DNA of 64,000 nucleotides from Oscillibacter sp. PC13 (lineage in GTDB: Bacteria; Bacillota; Clostridia; Oscillospirales; Oscillospiraceae), in the NCBI RefSeq assembly GCF_900115635.1, contig NZ_FOXE01000002.1, forward strand, positions 62,001-126,000. The letters are read 5' to 3'. The notes below the pieces were generated by a model. It had not been told where the DNA came from and did not search any database. It was given only the letters and a program-made list of their open reading frames with translations. The translations under genes and the position numbers were made by a program. Shown in pieces: positions 1-8,870 of this stretch (positions are counted from its first letter, which is position 1; each line of letters starts with the position of its first letter).

Positions 1-1072
1 AGATCGTTCCTGCCAGTTCCCCCACCTCTTCCGCTGAGATACCTGCATTATCTTGGTGCCCCACTAAAACCACTTCGTCGCCTATTTCCGGATTTGGGAT
101 ATCTGTGATATCAATTACAAACTGATCCATGCAGATATTCCCCACCATCGGGCAGCGCTGTCCGTGCAGCAAAACGCTTCCTCGGTTGGCAAGGTTTCGA
201 AACACACCATCCACATATCCAAGCGGTACGACTCCTAAGACAGACGACCGCCTTGTTTCAAAACTACCCGTGTAACTGACCTTTGTTCCTTTCGGAACCG
301 GCTTTACATGTGCCAGTTTGGCTTTGATTTCCATGGCAGGGTACAGTGGATAATCCGGCAGATCTGCCAGTTCAGGCCCTGCATACAAGCCGTAAATTGC
401 GGTTCCTGGACGTACCATATCCAACTGCATATGAGGAAATAGGATCGTAGCTCCACTGTTGGCAATATGGCGGATTGGGATTTCGATTCCTTCGCTTTTC
501 AGCTTGTCCAGTAACCTCATAAATTTTGCAAACTGCATGTCGCAATAGGTTGTGTCACTCGTCTGTGGTGCAGTTGCCAAATGAGAAAAAATACCTTGCA
601 CTTCCAAATTTCGCATTCGCACAATATCAGTAATGTTTTTTACGGTGTCGCCGGCATCTGCCACAAATCCCAGCCGCCCCATACCGGTATCAATTTTCAG
701 GTGAATAACAGCCTTTTCCCCACGTTTCTCAGCACAGTCATTCAGTGCCCTTGCTTGATGCATCGTAAAAATAGATGGCATTAATTTATAGTCCAATACC
801 AGTGGATAGTCTTCTTCAAAGGTATGCCCCAGCAGAAGGATTGGCTGTTGGAAACCCGCCTGGCGCAATTCAATGCCCTCCTGCACAAGTGCCACGGCAA
901 ATTGACTAACACCCTCTTGTTCTAAGATGCGGGTCACGGGAATTACCCCGTGACCATAAGCATCAGCCTTTACTACACCCATAAATTTTGTGGTGGGCTC
1001 AATTCGGCTCATTAAATATTGTACATTTTTACGTATCGCTTCCAAATGGATTTCTGCCCACGCTGCGCGCAT
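1..1072 (-). CDS. alr: Alanine racemase, C-terminus cut off by the window edge
   Basis: This is a PLP-dependent racemase that interconverts L- and D-alanine for peptidoglycan. Translation from the ATG at 1072 gives the family N-terminus, with the PLP-lysine motif VVKADAYGHG (Lys about residue 35) and the second catalytic base in KVSYTGSF (Tyr about 267). The GNICMDQF motif follows. About 357 codons are visible; the family is usually 370-390 residues, so roughly the last 15-30 are missing to the left. It lies 30 bases downstream of, and in line with, a sodium:alanine symporter gene, so the two probably share a transcript and form an alanine uptake and racemisation unit. Identity is seen directly from the motifs; the operon link is inferred. 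Confidence 0.93.
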   Translation of the reverse strand, partial: MRAAWAEIHLEAIRKNVQYLMSRIEPTTKFMGVVKADAYGHGVIPVTRILEQEGVSQFAVALVQEGIELRQAGFQQPILLLGHTFEEDYPLVLDYKLMPSIFTMHQARALNDCAEKRGEKAVIHLKIDTGMGRLGFVADAGDTVKNITDIVRMRNLEVQGIFSHLATAPQTSDTTYCDMQFAKFMRLLDKLKSEGIEIPIRHIANSGATILFPHMQLDMVRPGTAIYGLYAGPELADLPDYPLYPAMEIKAKLAHVKPVPKGTKVSYTGSFETRRSSVLGVVPLGYVDGVFRNLANRGSVLLHGQRCPMVGNICMDQFVIDITDIPNPEIGDEVVLVGHQDNAGISAEEVGELAGTI

Positions 1073-1102
1073 AATAATTCCCTCTTTTCACCTTCAGATG
1101 GT

Positions 1103-2530
1103 TTACCTCTTTGCCGTCTGCTCTCCCAGCTTCTCCTCTTTATCCTTAAGGAAAAACTTTCCTGGTGTCTCAAAGAACTCTTTTGTAGTTTGTACAATCT
1201 CTTTGTGAAGCAGAATAATGGCAATTAGATTTGGGAAAAGGATTACAGCCAGTGACAGATCCAAAAAGTTCCATAAGTAAGTTGCGGTGCCAACGGATCC
1301 CAGGGGAATTAGAAGGATGCAGATAATACGATAGGCAATAGCCGCCTTGTTGCTGTTGAACAGGAATTCTGCCTGCTTTTCACCGTACCAGATTAAAACA
1401 ATCAGCGTGGAGAACACGAAGAGAATCAGGGATAACGTAATCAGGTAACCCCCCATTTTGCCAAACGCAGAACTGAATGCAAAGGTTGCCAGCCCAGCGC
1501 CTTCCATAAATGCTGCTGCCGGATCTTCCCACGCCCCTGTGCTCAGCACAACGAAAGCCGTACAGGTGCAGATCACAATGGTATCCAAAAAGATCTCCGT
1601 AATTCCCCACAAGCCCTGGCGTGCCGGATGGTCGGTAGTTGCGCTAGCATGGGCAATCGGAGCCGTGCCAAGTCCAGCCTCATTTGAATACACACCGCGG
1701 GCAAATCCCCAGCGGACAGCCATGGCCACCGTGGATCCGGCAAAGCCGCCGATTGCAGCACTTGGTGTAAATGCACTTTTGAAAATTAATGCAAGCATAG
1801 CAGGAACCTGCGCAATATTGAGAATCACAATAATCAGTGCTGCCACAACATAAATTCCAGCCATAACAGGTACCATTTTCTCCGTAAACTTGCCCAGAGA
1901 CTTAATTCCGCCGATCAAAACAAGAGCAGTTAAGATCATAATAACGATGCCGGTAGCAATCGGTGGAATTCCTAAGGAAGTTTGGGCCGACCCGGCCAGC
2001 GCATTGGCTTGTGTCATGGAGCTAATGGCAACTTCAATCATCAGGCCGATGGCAAAGATGACCGCCAGCCACTTCATATGTAGTCCTTCTGTCATATAGC
2101 GGGCCGGTCCGCCTTCCCACTCGCCAGTCTCAGACTTTCTGCGGTACTTTACTGCCAGCAAAATTTCAGAGTACTTAAGCGCCATGGCCAGCAGCGCAAT
2201 TACCCACATCCAAAACACTGCTCCCGGGCCGCCCATCATAATCGCCATTGGCACACCAGTAATATTTCCCGCACCAACCGTACATGCCACAGCGGAAGTC
2301 AGCGCCTGAAAAGCTGTCAGCGTGCCCTCGCCTTTTTGAGCAGCGCTCTTTTTTCCAAATGCGCCGAAAAGTGTAGACTTCAGGATGTACCCAAAATGCC
2401 TGAACTGAAAGAACCCAAGTCTTACAGACATAAATACACTGGTTACTAAGAGTACTATAATAATTGGAACGCCCCATAACCAACCAGAAAACGCAACGAG
2501 TTTATCGCCGATTGCTATCAAATTTCCCAT
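1103..2530 (-). CDS. Sodium:alanine/glycine symporter (AGCS family)
   Basis: This is a multi-pass membrane carrier of the alanine or glycine:cation symporter family (AlsT/AgcS type), 475 residues, which imports alanine or glycine with Na+. The hydrophobic segments and the motifs GAGNITGVPMA and SNEAGLGTAPIAHA are typical. An in-frame ATG lies two codons upstream (2536), but GGAGGA would touch it directly; the ATG at 2530 has the better spacing of about 7 bases and is preferred. It sits upstream of alr on the same strand, which supports alanine as substrate. The exact substrate cannot be told from sequence alone. Confidence 0.9.
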   Translation of the reverse strand: MGNLIAIGDKLVAFSGWLWGVPIIIVLLVTSVFMSVRLGFFQFRHFGYILKSTLFGAFGKKSAAQKGEGTLTAFQALTSAVACTVGAGNITGVPMAIMMGGPGAVFWMWVIALLAMALKYSEILLAVKYRRKSETGEWEGGPARYMTEGLHMKWLAVIFAIGLMIEVAISSMTQANALAGSAQTSLGIPPIATGIVIMILTALVLIGGIKSLGKFTEKMVPVMAGIYVVAALIIVILNIAQVPAMLALIFKSAFTPSAAIGGFAGSTVAMAVRWGFARGVYSNEAGLGTAPIAHASATTDHPARQGLWGITEIFLDTIVICTCTAFVVLSTGAWEDPAAAFMEGAGLATFAFSSAFGKMGGYLITLSLILFVFSTLIVLIWYGEKQAEFLFNSNKAAIAYRIICILLIPLGSVGTATYLWNFLDLSLAVILFPNLIAIILLHKEIVQTTKEFFETPGKFFLKDKEEKLGEQTAKR

Positions 2531-2709
2531 TTTCATTCCTCCATAAAATCACAGATTTTTCTCTGACCCTACCATCAGCATTACATGCTATTTAAAAAGC
2601 AGACCTTACAGGCCTATATGGGAAAATCTGGGGAGTTGTTCTGAAAATCAGCCATTATATATTGCTTTCGGATACATTGGGAAGCCTGATTATCCCTATT
2701 TATGAAGGT

Positions 2710-3873
2710 TCATTGCAGATATTCCGCCACAATTTCTGCCTGCATCTGCGCTGCAACGGCAAGGGAGGCTTCATCGATATTAAAGTGTGGATTATGGTGC
2801 TCAAATGTACTTTTAGCCGATTCACTAGCCGTTCCGACAAAGTAATAGACTCCTGGAATCCTGCGGGAAAATTCTGCAAAGTCATCACCCAGCATAACGC
2901 TGACACCATGCGTTAGGATGTTCTCTTTGCCAACCACCCGTTCAGCTGCGTTCATAGCCAGTTTCGTCGCCGCTTCATCGTTATCCAGCAATGTATTTCC
3001 GCATTTGAACTCTATATCGCAAGTGCAGCGATACGCTGCACAGACTGCTTCACAGCACTCTTGAAAGCGGCTCCTGACTGCTTCATCTTCGGTATGCAGG
3101 CAGCGGATAGATCCTTCCAGTTCCACTTCATCTGGTACAATGATTTCCTTTGTCCCACCATGAATCTTGCAGACAGAAATTACCGTCGGCTTTGTGGAAT
3201 CAAACTCCAGCGTGTGCAGGGTCCGGATGGCATCTAAAACATGGCCTGCTGCATCGATCGGATTGATTGCAGTATGAGGAGCACCACCATGGCCGCCTCG
3301 GCCGCGAATCGTTAGTTTAAAATAGTAGCTGGATGCCATAATAGGACCCGGCACAAGGCCGATTTTCCCAGTTGGAATAGGAGACCACAGATGGAAGCCG
3401 CATACAATATCCGGTTTTGGATTTTCTAATGCTCCGGCCTCGATCATCAGTTCCGCACCGGCATCCTCTTCATTCGTCTGGAAGAGAAAGATAACCGTTC
3501 CCTTCAATTCTTCACGGTGTCGGGTCAAAAGCTTTGCTGTGATTAGATGCAGCGCGGTATGGCCGTCATGGCCACACGCATGCATTACCCCAGGCTTTTC
3601 CGATGCAAAGGGCAATTCAGTCTCCTCCTGTATGGGAAGTGCATCAATATCACAACGCAGCATAATTGTTTTTCCTACCTGACTCCCCTGCAATATGCCA
3701 ATGACACCAGTATCCGTGCAGCGCCGCACTTCAAGCCCAAGTTCTTTTAAATAATCCTCAATAATTTTTGATGTACGCACCTCGTGCAGACCAAGTTCTG
3801 GATGTCGATGGAAATCCCTGCGAAGTGAGATCATTTCCGCTTCCATTTCGGCGATTTCCCGCCTTATATCCAC
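2710..3873 (-). CDS. M20-family amidohydrolase (N-acyl-amino-acid or hippurate hydrolase type)
   Basis: This is a zinc-dependent amidohydrolase of peptidase family M20D, which releases amino acids from N-acyl conjugates. The metal-binding motif MHACGHDGHTA, the catalytic EED in FQTNEEDAGAE, and the late histidine in FEHHNPHFN are all present. The reading frame stays open upstream, but the family start HRHPELG context and an AAAGGGTG ribosome site favour the GTG at 3873, giving 387 residues, the normal family size. An ATG 14 codons upstream (3915) is possible. It lies between gdh and the alanine symporter on the same strand, fitting amino-acid scavenging. The acyl substrate is not predictable from sequence. 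Confidence 0.88.
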   Translation of the reverse strand: MDIRREIAEMEAEMISLRRDFHRHPELGLHEVRTSKIIEDYLKELGLEVRRCTDTGVIGILQGSQVGKTIMLRCDIDALPIQEETELPFASEKPGVMHACGHDGHTALHLITAKLLTRHREELKGTVIFLFQTNEEDAGAELMIEAGALENPKPDIVCGFHLWSPIPTGKIGLVPGPIMASSYYFKLTIRGRGGHGGAPHTAINPIDAAGHVLDAIRTLHTLEFDSTKPTVISVCKIHGGTKEIIVPDEVELEGSIRCLHTEDEAVRSRFQECCEAVCAAYRCTCDIEFKCGNTLLDNDEAATKLAMNAAERVVGKENILTHGVSVMLGDDFAEFSRRIPGVYYFVGTASESAKSTFEHHNPHFNIDEASLAVAAQMQAEIVAEYLQ

Positions 3874-4059
3874 AACTATCACCCTTTCCCCTTTCGCTCT
3901 GGCCTTGAGCCTCATAAGATAGAGAAGCCTCCCTGGTCTTTTTATATTCAGAATCATACTGCAGGAGTTTCAAGCGGGGCTTCCCATCCATTTCCTCCCG
4001 GTTCTCCAGCGGAGTACGCTGCAGGTTCAAAGCATTTTATGGTTCCAAATCATTTTGTT

Positions 4060-5316
4060 TCAGCCTAAGGTTTTATCCTCCCAAGCTCTGCCGCGGATGA
4101 GCATTGCCTTCTCAATCTTCTGCAGAGCGTTGATCCAGGCTGCGTCGCGATAGCTGACGCCCAGTTGTGTTGCCGTATCATAAGTCTCACGGAAAGACTT
4201 TACAATATGCTCCTCCAGTTTGGAGCGAACGGTTTCCTTATCCCAGTATTGATCTGTGAGGCCCTGGGTCCGTTCAAAGCTGCAGACAATCGCGCTGCCG
4301 CAGTTGGTAAGTACGTCGGGCATAATGGTTACGCCCTTGGCATAAAGAATCTGTTCTGCCGCAGGAGTCGTGGGGCCGTTGGCGCATTCCATAATGAGTT
4401 TTGCTCGAACTCTCTCTGCGTTGCCCTCGTGGAGAACACTCTGAACAGCTGCGGGAATCAAAATATCGCAGTCTGCCTCCAGAACCTCGCTGGTACTGAT
4501 TTCTGTGCAGCCGGGGAATCCCTTTACGCTGCGGGTCTTGTCCACATGCGCTCCCAGGGCAACGACATCGATACCGTCCGGATTGGCAATGCCGCCGTAA
4601 ATATCGCTGATTGCAACAATTTTATAGCCGTCTTTGTACAGCAGTTCCGTTGCCACGCGGCCAACGTTGCCATAACCCTGCACAGCAACGCGCGCCCCCT
4701 TCTCCATCCCCATGGCCTTGGTGATTTCCCGGGTGACAAAATAGCAGCCGGTGCCGGTGGCCTCGCGGGACAGTTCCGTGCCATTGGCCTCCACAGGTTT
4801 ATCATTGATGGCAGCGGGAGAATGGAACCCCTGGATTTCCTCCAGTTCGTCCAGCATCCAGGCCTGCGTCCGGCCATGGGTTCCAATGTCCGCTCCGGGA
4901 ACATCCACCCAAGCGCCCTTCATGGGCAGCTTACGGATAAATCCACGGATCAGCGCCTCATACTCCCGCCGACTCATTTTGCTGGGATCGGCCTTAATGC
5001 CGCCTTTACCGCCGCCGGCCGGAATTCCGCCAACAGCATGTTTGATGGTCATCCAGAATCCCAGAGCTTTTGCGGTGTCCATGTCCATATCAGGGACGAC
5101 GCGAACACCATTTTTAATCTGCCCCAATGCATCGCAGTAATGAACGCGATACGCAGTAAAAATTTCCAGTCTCCCGTCATCCATTCTGACAGGAATCGTA
5201 AACTCAAACTGACGCTGGGGCTGTTCCAGCAGACGAACCACTTCGGAATTGATGTGTCCCAATGCTGCGGCCTCATGCAAGGTCTTCAAGGAGGTTTCAA
5301 ACGGATTTCCACTCAT
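4060..5316 (-). CDS. gdhA: Glutamate dehydrogenase
   Basis: This is a Glu/Leu/Phe/Val dehydrogenase of 418 residues that interconverts glutamate with 2-oxoglutarate and ammonia. The N-terminal substrate domain has the glycine-rich loop GIPAGGGKGGIKADP with the catalytic lysine (about 104) and Lys92. The catalytic aspartate lies in VPGADIGT, where the usual Pro before Asp is Ala. The Rossmann loop is VQGYGNVGRVA. Start: ATG at 5316 after GGAGAAGGGAAG. It is transcribed divergently from a PucR-type regulator, and each side of the shared 242-bp AT-rich region has the same 13-bp element. With the T-box-controlled aminotransferase nearby, it could complete an alanine-to-ammonia route. Cofactor preference was not determined. 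Confidence 0.92.
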   Translation of the reverse strand: MSGNPFETSLKTLHEAAALGHINSEVVRLLEQPQRQFEFTIPVRMDDGRLEIFTAYRVHYCDALGQIKNGVRVVPDMDMDTAKALGFWMTIKHAVGGIPAGGGKGGIKADPSKMSRREYEALIRGFIRKLPMKGAWVDVPGADIGTHGRTQAWMLDELEEIQGFHSPAAINDKPVEANGTELSREATGTGCYFVTREITKAMGMEKGARVAVQGYGNVGRVATELLYKDGYKIVAISDIYGGIANPDGIDVVALGAHVDKTRSVKGFPGCTEISTSEVLEADCDILIPAAVQSVLHEGNAERVRAKLIMECANGPTTPAAEQILYAKGVTIMPDVLTNCGSAIVCSFERTQGLTDQYWDKETVRSKLEEHIVKSFRETYDTATQLGVSYRDAAWINALQKIEKAMLIRGRAWEDKTLG

Positions 5317-5346
5317 AATATATAACTTCCCTTCTCCTTAATTTGG

Positions 5347-5502
5347 TTGAAAAATGACGTCTTTTGTTAATCAGTTTATCAAGTTTTAAATGTCTTCTTT
5401 GCCCTCAATCAATAAGTTAGCGTTTTGAGGCAAAAAAAACATCATACAAGGTGTAAAAAAACTCGAAGGTTATTTTTATACAAATTCTTCGTCATTTTTC
5501 AA
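5347..5502. promoter_or_regulatory. gdh/pucR divergent region with a 13-bp perfect inverted pair
   Basis: Two perfect inverted copies of the 13-mer CGTCATTTTTCAA lie at 5347-5359 (read on the minus strand) and 5490-5502 (read on the plus strand). Each faces the gene on its own side. The pucR-side copy directly abuts that gene's -35 box; the gdh-side copy lies about 30 bases before the gdh ATG. A length-13 perfect match within about 240 bp is unlikely by chance, though the region is AT-rich. They are candidate binding sites for the PucR-type regulator or another factor acting on both genes; this role is inferred. Confidence 0.6.
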
Positions 5503-5532
5503 TTGACTTTTATCCAAAAGCCATAATAGAAT
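5503..5532 (+). promoter_or_regulatory. Sigma-A promoter of the pucR-type gene
   Basis: TTGACT at 5503-5508 and TAGAAT at 5527-5532 are separated by 18 bases. The start codon follows 26 bases later, leaving a short leader with the ribosome site AGGAGAAG. The -35 box directly abuts one copy of the 13-bp inverted pair. Confidence 0.65.
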
Positions 5533-5558
5533 TATGCAGGATAGGAGAAGTACGGCAT

Positions 5559-7121
5559 ATGTATACAGTAAAGAATTTTTTAGACCAAAAAATTGTTCCC
5601 TGGCATCGAATCTTATCTGGCCGTAATGTAATTGAATCCAGCTTCATCGAACATGCTTCTGCTCTGGAACTGCCAATTGAAAATTTTGCACGTAAAAACG
5701 AACTGGTACTTTCCGCTCTTATAGGCTGTGAAAACGAAGCCACTTTTCTGACGCTCATTCGCGATGTTTATGAAGCGGGTGCAAGCGGCATTTTAATTGC
5801 ACGCCCGGAGGATACGGTAACCCTGCCTCAAAAAGTCCTGGACTATCTGGACGGCCATCCCTTTCCCGTTATTCTGATTCCCTGGCAGATTCGATTCGCC
5901 GATATTATTACCGCTGTCTCCAAGCAGATTCAAAAAGATTCCGATGTACAGATCATGCAGTATGAAACCATTCAGAAGCGCCTGTTGGAAACGTACCTTT
6001 CCAATCAGGATATGAACTGCGCTGCACAACTGCTGGCTGATAGCTTTATGAGTCAAATTCTCATTTTTGATACCAGCGGCAGGTGCAAAGGCTTCAGTAA
6101 AAATTTTGCTGCAGAAGAAGTTTCCGAATTGGATCAGCTTTTTTTTGAAAAGGAATACATTATCGACATCAAAGCCCATGAGCGCTTATACGGCAGCCTG
6201 TATCTAAAACCGCTTACCTCAAAAAAGCTGTATGACGAGTCCCTGTTTTTTCACTACTTGATCTGGCCTCTGGTCCTCTGGTTTGACAAGGAGTGGGTCA
6301 TCCAGGCAGCCAATCAAAGCATCAAGGATGACTTTATTTGGAGACTTACGAAAGGTCCTCTTGAGTCTTTTGAAACGATGTGCGAAGAGGGGCAGCGTCT
6401 TGGCTTTTATTTGCGTGGTTCCTACACTTGTATCGTTGGGGATATTTATCTGTACAGCAGTTCCGACGTCCGGGCAAATGAGCATTGGATTGCTCCAAAT
6501 ATCAATTTGCTAAAAGAAGAAATTTTGCGGACAGCACATACCATTCACCGGCGTGTTATGGTTACCTGGCAGAAAAATTTGCTGATTATCTATCTGCAAA
6601 GTACAAATGGCTATTTCCAGCAGGGAATCGACTTGTTTCTTGACAAGCTGGAGAAAAAGGCAGGGGAAGTATTTCCCCAGATCCGGTTTACCTGGGGAAT
6701 CAGCGGTCCAGGCAGTGACCCCACCGATTTTCGCAAGTGCTTTCAGGACGCCAAGTTTGCCCAGGAACTATGCGTCAATACATCTGCCAAAAACACGCGT
6801 TTTACCTTCAAAAACACCGTTGTTTATAATATTATTTCATTTTTGGCAACGGACTCTGCCATTCACGAAAACGTCAAAAATATCATTGCTCCGCTTTTGG
6901 AGTACGATACTGCAACCGGGTCCTCCCTTTTGGAAACGCTGCAGTGTTATCTGGATTGCAAAAATCTCTCCGAAGCTGCCCGGCTTCTGCATCTGCACCG
7001 GCAGTCGCTTCTGTACCGCATCAACAAAATTGAAGAACTCACCGGCCTCTCTCTGAAAAATGCAGATAACTTCTTCCTGCTTGAAATTTGTGTTCGTTTG
7101 TATGCAAACCGCCATAAATGA
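5559..7121 (+). CDS. PucR-family transcriptional regulator
   Basis: This 520-residue protein has the PucR layout: an N-terminal ligand-sensing domain (about residues 1-130), a middle GGDEF-like region (about 280-410), and a C-terminal helix-turn-helix of the HTH_30 type with the signature LSEAARLLHLHRQSLLYRINKI. Such regulators control purine or amino-acid catabolic genes as activators or repressors. Start: ATG at 5559 behind AGGAGAAG. It is divergent from gdh, and its control of gdh is the simplest reading. A strong bidirectional terminator ends it. The effector is unknown. Confidence 0.88.
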   Translation: MYTVKNFLDQKIVPWHRILSGRNVIESSFIEHASALELPIENFARKNELVLSALIGCENEATFLTLIRDVYEAGASGILIARPEDTVTLPQKVLDYLDGHPFPVILIPWQIRFADIITAVSKQIQKDSDVQIMQYETIQKRLLETYLSNQDMNCAAQLLADSFMSQILIFDTSGRCKGFSKNFAAEEVSELDQLFFEKEYIIDIKAHERLYGSLYLKPLTSKKLYDESLFFHYLIWPLVLWFDKEWVIQAANQSIKDDFIWRLTKGPLESFETMCEEGQRLGFYLRGSYTCIVGDIYLYSSSDVRANEHWIAPNINLLKEEILRTAHTIHRRVMVTWQKNLLIIYLQSTNGYFQQGIDLFLDKLEKKAGEVFPQIRFTWGISGPGSDPTDFRKCFQDAKFAQELCVNTSAKNTRFTFKNTVVYNIISFLATDSAIHENVKNIIAPLLEYDTATGSSLLETLQCYLDCKNLSEAARLLHLHRQSLLYRINKIEELTGLSLKNADNFFLLEICVRLYANRHK

Positions 7122-7140
7122 AATTTTGGAAATATCCACC

Positions 7141-7181
7141 AAAAAAGAAGGGAACGGTATCATACCGTTCCCTTCTTTTTT
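7141..7181. terminator. Bidirectional intrinsic terminator
   Basis: A perfect 13-bp stem (7147-7159 with 7163-7175, loop TCA) is flanked by six A on the left and six or more T on the right. It works for both strands and separates the convergent pucR-type gene and the aminotransferase gene. Confidence 0.92.
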
Positions 7182-7221
7182 CTTTTCTGTCCTCAGCCTC
7201 GGATACCCGTTCTCTTGTGCA

Positions 7222-8418
7222 TTACTGTTTCCTGGCGTGATAGGCTTGGATGCCCAAGGCCAACAGATCCATTGCCCGCTCCAGATCCTCTTGCTTCAAA
7301 ACATAGGCAATCCGAATCTCGCTGCGGCCCTTGCCGGGCGTGCCGTAAAACTGCTCTCCAGGGGCGAACATCACCGTATCACCGTGATCTTCAAAATCCG
7401 TCAGCAGCCATTTCTGGAAGGCATCTGCATCATCCACCGGCAGTTTAACCATGAGATAAAAGGCTCCCTCGGGGCATTTGCAAACCACGCCCGGAATCTC
7501 TCTGAGTTTGCGCATCACGGTGTCACGCCGGCGGTGATACTCCTCTTTTTGGGCCGCAAAGTAAGCCGGGCCAGCCTCATACAGTGCAGCAGCACCCAAC
7601 TGATCCAGGGTGGAACTGCAAAGGCGCCCCTGGCAAACCTTCAGCGCCTGGCCGATTAACTCCTTATTTCTCGAGATCAACGCACCGATCCTGGCGCCGC
7701 ATGCGGAAAAGCGCTTGGAAATGGAATCAATGATCACCACATTCTCCACAACATCCGGGAACTCTGCCAGGCTGACAATTCTCTGGTCGCTGTATACAAA
7801 CTCCCGGTATACCTCATCCGCAATAATGAAGAGGTTGTGATCCCGCGCCACATCCGCAATCATACGGGTAGCCTCCGGGCTTAAAATAGTGCCCGTGGGA
7901 TTCCCTGGATTGGTAATCAGGATGGCACGGGTTTTGGGAGTAATTTCCGCTTCAATGCGTGCCCGGTCCCCATAAAAAAAACCCTCCTCGGCAGAAGTGG
8001 GAATTGGATGGACCACACCGCCGGCCAATCTGGTAAATGTATTGTAATTGGGATAGAACGGCTCCGGAATCAGAACTTCGTCTCCCTCATCCAAAATGCA
8101 CTGCAATACAATCTGCAGCGCCTCGCTGCCGCCGTTCGTGGCCAGGATATCCCCGCTCTCCAGTTCAATTCCAAGGCCATGGTAATACTGCCGCACAGAC
8201 TCCAGATACTCCGGAATGCCGGGAGAGGGTGCATAGGCCAGAACCGAACTCTGGAAATTCTGAATGGCATCAAAAAATTCGCGCGGCGTCTCGATATCCG
8301 GCTGTCCAATGTTCAGGTGATAAATTTTACGTCCCTTCGCCTCCGCCTCCACTGCATAGGGATGGAACTTGCGGATAGGTGAGAGATTACATTGCTCTAT
8401 TTTTTGAGAAAATTTCAT
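7222..8418 (-). CDS. Class I/II PLP-dependent aminotransferase, T-box controlled
   Basis: This is a fold-type I aminotransferase of 398 residues. The PLP lysine is in SISKRFSACGARIG, the Asn of TNPGNPTG and the Asp-x-x-Tyr of ADEVYREF are present, and so is the C-terminal arginine motif SEIRIAYV. The ATG at 8418 has GGAGG at 8-base spacing; the frame is open for 11 more codons upstream but without a site. Family members act on aspartate, alanine or aromatic substrates. Because the T-box upstream has features favouring tRNA-Ala (see that entry), an alanine aminotransferase role is suggested, but this is inferred. With gdh it could move alanine nitrogen to ammonia, or the reverse. Confidence 0.9.
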   Translation of the reverse strand: MKFSQKIEQCNLSPIRKFHPYAVEAEAKGRKIYHLNIGQPDIETPREFFDAIQNFQSSVLAYAPSPGIPEYLESVRQYYHGLGIELESGDILATNGGSEALQIVLQCILDEGDEVLIPEPFYPNYNTFTRLAGGVVHPIPTSAEEGFFYGDRARIEAEITPKTRAILITNPGNPTGTILSPEATRMIADVARDHNLFIIADEVYREFVYSDQRIVSLAEFPDVVENVVIIDSISKRFSACGARIGALISRNKELIGQALKVCQGRLCSSTLDQLGAAALYEAGPAYFAAQKEEYHRRRDTVMRKLREIPGVVCKCPEGAFYLMVKLPVDDADAFQKWLLTDFEDHGDTVMFAPGEQFYGTPGKGRSEIRIAYVLKQEDLERAMDLLALGIQAYHARKQ

Positions 8419-8579
8419 GGCAGTTGCCTCCTTGGGCTGCATAATCATCATATTTTACGAAGATACACCGCAGCGGCTTCGGCCGAGGAACCGCCAACGG
8501 CACAGAGACAGCGACAACAAATTCTGTTTGATGTGGAATTCCCTGCATGATACCGCATTTTCCATCACCGGATGGGGAT

Positions 8580-8808
8580 AAAAAAACGCCCCTGACTCAC
8601 GTCAGGGGCGAAAAAACCTTCCACGGTACCACCCTGATCTGTCCCATCCAGGGACATCTCATGCCATCCGATAACGTGGATGAACCGTTCCGCTCATCGC
8701 GGACTGCTCAAAAGTGGCTGCTTTGTGGCATTGGTCAAGGGCTTACACCAACTCCCTCTCGCTGTAAGACCGGTTTCACAAAACTGGCTTTGTCATCGCT
8801 TTTGCGTA
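8580..8808 (-). promoter_or_regulatory. T-box leader (tRNA-sensing riboswitch) upstream of the aminotransferase
   Basis: On the minus strand the T-box core AGGGTGGTACCGTGG (8635-8621) is followed by a 10-bp GC-rich terminator stem (8610-8587, loop GTGA) and seven T. Further upstream are the Stem I elements AGCGAGAGGG, GGTG and CTTTTGAGC. The antiterminator bulge reads TGGT, which pairs with tRNAs carrying A73; this speaks against Cys, Gly and Ser. The likely specifier position before CACTTTTGAGC offers GCA (8721-8719, Ala), with GCC or ATG as less likely readings. Uncharged tRNA would stabilise read-through into the aminotransferase gene, 161 bases on (8419-8579; I see no gene there). T-box identity is clear; amino-acid specificity is inferred. 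Confidence 0.9.
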
Positions 8809-8814
8809 TCTTTC

Positions 8815-8842
8815 ATTATACGTGTTTCTTCAGATTTGTCAA
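8815..8842 (-). promoter_or_regulatory. Sigma-A promoter of the T-box/aminotransferase transcript
   Basis: On the minus strand, TTGACA (8842-8837) and TATAAT (8820-8815), both perfect consensus, are 16 bases apart. It lies just beyond the ftsK stop codon, so the aminotransferase has its own transcript. Confidence 0.85.
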
Positions 8843-8870
8843 GACGTGGTTTTTTCCAAGTTACGTCTTG

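Noticed and set aside
3758-4030. Small frame overlapping the N-terminal region of the M20 gene
   Set aside because: It is in another frame of a certain gene and has no family resemblance; the region 3874-4059 shows only weak coding signs.
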